A stretch of DNA of 64,000 nucleotides from Viscum album (taxonomy: Eukaryota > Streptophyta > Magnoliopsida > Santalales > Viscaceae): assembly GCA_963277665.1 (NCBI GenBank), contig OY728128.1, positions 1,867,080,988-1,867,144,987 on the forward strand, written 5' to 3'. Shown here piece by piece: positions 60,555 to 64,000 of this stretch; position 1 is the first letter of the stretch, and each line of letters opens with the position of its first letter. Under the pieces are notes generated by a model. That model had not been told where the DNA came from. It ran no database searches and worked only from the letters and a program-made list of their open reading frames with translations. The position numbers were made by a program, and so were the translations under genes.

Positions 60555-62153
60555 GATTATTATAACAAACCAAGACACTTACACATACTATTACACGATC
60601 ATTACAAATCTATTTAATTAAACATGATCCATGAATCCCAAGGAATGGTTTCCATATGAAACTTGGTTTGGAAATCATAAAAAATAATATGTAAATTAAA
60701 TTATTACTTTAAACTCCATAATCATCTCATATATCTTTTTCAAAATATGATACTATATACAATAACTTGGGAAATGTATAAAAACTTTTGATTTATAAAT
60801 CTTAGTAAGGGAATGAGCATGATAAGGAAGATTAGTGTATGAGTCAAATGGAATAACATGATATTATTAAATAAAAGGTTCACAAATATTCACAAGGAAT
60901 CAAAACGTAAATAATACAGAATCATAATATCATTTTATCATAGTAATATGTAAGCATCATAATGTATGGAATCGTAAATATAAGTCAAGGATCAAAATTT
61001 GGACATTATAACAAGGTGGAAAAATCCCCATAATGGATTAGGTATACTACATAATCTCATTAGTATTATATAAAGAGATATAAATATTTGCTAGTGAATT
61101 TGAGTGTTATTTAGTCACACCAATAATAACATGTAGACTAATATGTTTTACATATAAACTAATCAATGTTAAGAAATAATTATGTGAAATATAAAACAAA
61201 AATAATGAGTTGTATAATCTTACCTCGAAGCATAATCAAAGGATATTTCATAAATATTTCTAAATAAAAGAAGAAAGTAAATACTTTGGATTAATAAATT
61301 TTAATCAATACTATAAATTATTATATACATATTTAAATTAAAAATATTCATGGTAATGGTTAGAAATTTGTTATTGAAATGATTATTTAAAAGAGTGTTT
61401 TGAAGGATTTAGTAAAGTACTTTTAAAGAATGAAAACATATGTAAATTTACTTGAAACCGAAGATAAAAAAATGGTTAACCATAAAATAGTTCATACTTA
61501 AATAATTATTTAATAGGAAATTTAATTTAAATTAGATTTATAATAAAATATTAAGGGATAACAAATACAATTTTAATCATTATTGATTTTGAAGATTTAA
61601 TTAAGAAATAAATCATGGATATGTATACCATCAAAAAAATAAAGGGATAATAAGATATGTACATATATATGATACACATATATATATATATAATTTATAG
61701 GAATTCCATAATGTTAAATTTATAGAGAAAGTGTGTCAAATAAAAAATCCATAACCCAAAGAAAAGGGGATTGTTCAAAGAGTTCTCTTACCTCTAGTCT
61801 AGATTTTTCATCTACATTAACTTAAAATTTTGAATATTAAAATTATATTTATTAAAAATATTAATTATATTTTAATTCAAATATATTTCATTTATTATTA
61901 AGAATTTATATTATTTTGGATTCAAATAATTTATATATTGATTCTATATTCATTGTCTGAAGGTCATTCGTGACATATAACCAATGTCTTATTAGATTTA
62001 GGTATTTATTAGAGTTCACATGGGTTGGTTCCATAAATGGATGAAATTGAATTATTTTTTTTATGAAAATAAGTATCTTAGTATCCCAAATTATTCTTAA
62101 ATAATGATGAATTTTTTATATATTTTTTATTGCTGTATGATTACATTCATTAA

Positions 62154-62169
62154 GGTGGGTTTTCCCACC
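62154..62169 (-). other. Hairpin core in element 5 LTR
   Basis: GGTGGG-TTTT-CCCACC, a perfect 6 bp GC-rich stem with a four-base loop in very AT-rich DNA. Two other cores, near 62529 (CGGTAGTCTCC) and 62335 (TGGTGAACCGACCA), lie upstream on the minus strand. Confidence 0.6.
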
Positions 62170-62678
62170 ATGATGAAGTTTCCTGGTTTTATATATGTTT
62201 AAGTGTGTTTAACTAATGAATAATAATAAATGAAATAAAATATACCTATTAATCATAATTTTAGCAATAATAATTGAATCTATAATATTCATAAAAGGTT
62301 TTTAATGAAATTCATCATTAATGGGTGTGGTGAACCGACCATTACGCGAAAAATGTTTTCATTTTAGAATCAACTAAAGGGAGGGTATAAAATAGATATT
62401 CCACCATATTAATAACATAAAAATATATTTCATATAATTTTGTTACAATTCTAATGTGAATGAATTTTATAAATTAGGGTAAAATAAAAAAATTGAAAGT
62501 GAATCAGTTTAGAATTTTTACTTTCCCTTCGGTAGTCTCCTATTGGATGTCGAATAAGGCTGCATGGGTGGTGTTTTGGAAAAAGAATAACTTCTTTTAT
62601 GTGAGTAATATAATTTTGGAAAAAATATTATATTTTGGTCTATCAAAAAATATTTGAAGTTAGTAGGTGAAGGGGTTG

Positions 62679-62686
62679 TATTTATA
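62679..62686 (-). promoter_or_regulatory. TATA box of element 5 LTR
   Basis: TATAAATA on the minus strand in CCATATAAATACAACCCC. Confidence 0.5.
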
Positions 62687-63439
62687 TGGAGTAAAGATGG
62701 GTGTTTTTTAATATAATGTTATTTAAATTATTATTTTTTATCAATACTATAAGAAAATTATGTGTATTATGAGTAAAAAGGTAATTAGGGATTGTGAGGA
62801 ATACATAAAGATTTATTAATACACTAATTATTCAATTAATAATTTATTTAACAAAAAATGTTAAATACTATATTTTATCATATACTACTATTTTGAAAAA
62901 AAAATTACAGAAAATAAAAAATAATCACCCTACGACCATGTCAATGTTATGATTCCAATAATTAAATCCATTTTATTAAAATATTTTTATAAATAATGTA
63001 AATTTAATATTCCAATAAAATCATTATTTAATATAAATAATGTTTTTGGAAACAATTAAATTTCTAAAACATAGAAAAATTAGTTATTTTTTCATAAAAT
63101 TATGTTATCATATTTATGTGAAAATATATTGTTCAATGAAAAAATTTTATTAATGTTAAATTTAATTTTAAAAATTTAAATTTATGATAAAAAATTATTT
63201 TAACAATGAGAAATTGTATATATATTGTTATCAAATTCAATTATGAATTCATTTTGTCAAAAATTTATTTTATCATATTGAACACTTGATTTGTTATATA
63301 ATGAAAACAGATCATTATATAATTTCCTATATAATTTATTACTTCCCCAAGAGATATATTTTCGTTAACACATGTTCTTAGGATAGTTTATTTTACGGTT
63401 AAACTATATAGGACACAACTTTGATACAATCAAGAATCC

Positions 63440-64000
63440 TAAATTGGAAAAATATATAACAAATAGATTTCACTTCTTCCAAAACGTCCATAATCAATTT
63501 CATATATATAAAAGGAAAATTTTACCACCATACTCAAACTCCACATATTATCAACTGTTTTCATCATAACTATTTTTTTGAACTTGTGAGGATCTAATGT
63601 GTTACTGAATGGACTTGACCCTCTCAGAATTTTTTTCTTGAAGTTCATCATCTAATAGATTTAATTCTCCCATATTATCCCAAAATATTCTATTTCTATA
63701 TTTATATCTATAGAGGTATTTATAGATCCATATGTATTATTCAATGAATTTTATTAATTTAGGAGAACATAAAGAATGGAATATTTTGATCATAGGCTCT
63801 TTTATAGTCTATTAAAAATTCTATCATCATATCCTTAAGTGTCTAGATTATGTTCTTAGAATGACCATTAGTCTAAGGTTAAAAATCCACATAGAAGATC
63901 AGATCCATGTTTAGAAAATAATATATTCTTTTTTTAAAATTCATAAGTGAATTTCATATCTTGATCTGATATAATTGATAGTGGTGTTTCATAGATCCTA
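63440..64000 (-). pseudogene. Ty3/gypsy integrase relic, cut by the window edge
   Basis: On the minus strand, from the right edge, I read PLSIISDQDMKFTYEF (usual P..IVSDRD.RFTS.F, with the second catalytic Asp), then decayed text where DGQSERT should be, then YRYKYRNRIFWDNMGELNLL (usual LYGRKCR.P.CW.E.GE..LL), ELQEKNSERVKSIQ, SSQVQKNSYDE (usual A.SRQKSYAD), and GRFGRSE (usual MRFGKKGKL). Stops and frameshifts separate the pieces. The C-terminal tail that should follow is missing where the LTR begins at about 63428. The N-terminal part lies beyond the window. Confidence 0.8.

Larger units (their letters stand above)
60555..63428 (-). repeat. Element 5: old minus-strand LTR
   Basis: The right end ...TTTGATACA resembles the element 3 LTR end GTTGATACA. 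On the minus strand a TATAAATA box at 62679-62686 is followed by hairpin-type cores near 62529, 62335 and 62154, spaced about 180-195 bases. Text near 60800-60830 (CTTAGTAAGGGAATGAGCAT) recalls the GCTCAGTAAGGA region before the acceptor in element 1. The left end is a guess. It abuts an integrase relic, so it is probably the 3' LTR of that element with the intervening 3' interior deleted; a solo LTR is the alternative. Confidence 0.5.

Noticed and set aside
1..64000. Bacterial, viral or organellar origin
   Set aside because: No operons, ribosome-binding patterns, plastid or mitochondrial genes. The LTR retrotransposons, plant-type primer sites, SINE and F-box fragment point to a plant nuclear genome.

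Overview
This 64 kb window is very AT-rich, contains no long open reading frame, and looks like heterochromatic DNA from a flowering plant with a retrotransposon-rich genome. The plant assignment rests on three things: Ty3/gypsy elements with a chromovirus-like pol, initiator-Met tRNA-type primer binding sites next to the LTRs, and a captured piece of a plant F-box gene. I see no intact host gene, no tRNA or rRNA gene and no CRISPR array. Nearly everything recognisable is nested LTR retrotransposon sequence. The short ORFs spread across the window are mostly chance or degenerate.

Layout. (A) 1-4895: old repeat DNA, including a probable LTR fragment. (B) 4901-17703: element 1, a young, complete, minus-strand element with two near-identical 4.74 kb LTRs, a 3.3 kb interior and a GGGAT target duplication. 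Its interior lacks gag-pol apart from an integrase tail, and carries a broken F-box gene piece and a tRNA-derived SINE. (C) 17709-25039: decayed repeat DNA. (D) 25040-46917: element 4, an old plus-strand Ty3/gypsy element with recognisable gag, zinc knuckle, RT, RNase H and integrase relics between LTRs of about 4.2 kb. Its right LTR is split by (E) 35526-44025: element 2, a young plus-strand element with two 3.42 kb LTRs, only 1.66 kb of interior and a GAGGT target duplication. (F) 46918-60400: a decayed minus-strand Ty1/copia pol, interrupted by (G) 50467-59835: element 3, an old minus-strand relative of elements 1 and 2 with LTRs of about 3.9 kb and an interior of about 1.56 kb. (H) 60555-63428: an old minus-strand LTR (element 5), abutting (I) a Ty3/gypsy integrase relic running off the right edge.

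How the parts relate. Elements 1, 2 and 3 share a non-coding 3' interior; elements 1, 2 and, more weakly, 4 share a leader block about 110-190 nt downstream of the primer binding site. They appear to be non-autonomous (LARD-like) derivatives of one Ty3/gypsy lineage, which would need proteins supplied in trans by an intact relative. The most interesting shared feature is a repeat of about 180-200 bp inside the LTRs, downstream of the TATA box. Each unit carries a short GC-rich hairpin with a mostly four-base loop, and several sequence differences preserve base pairing. It appears in all five LTR families seen here. All family assignments are by eye from translated motifs; no search was run.
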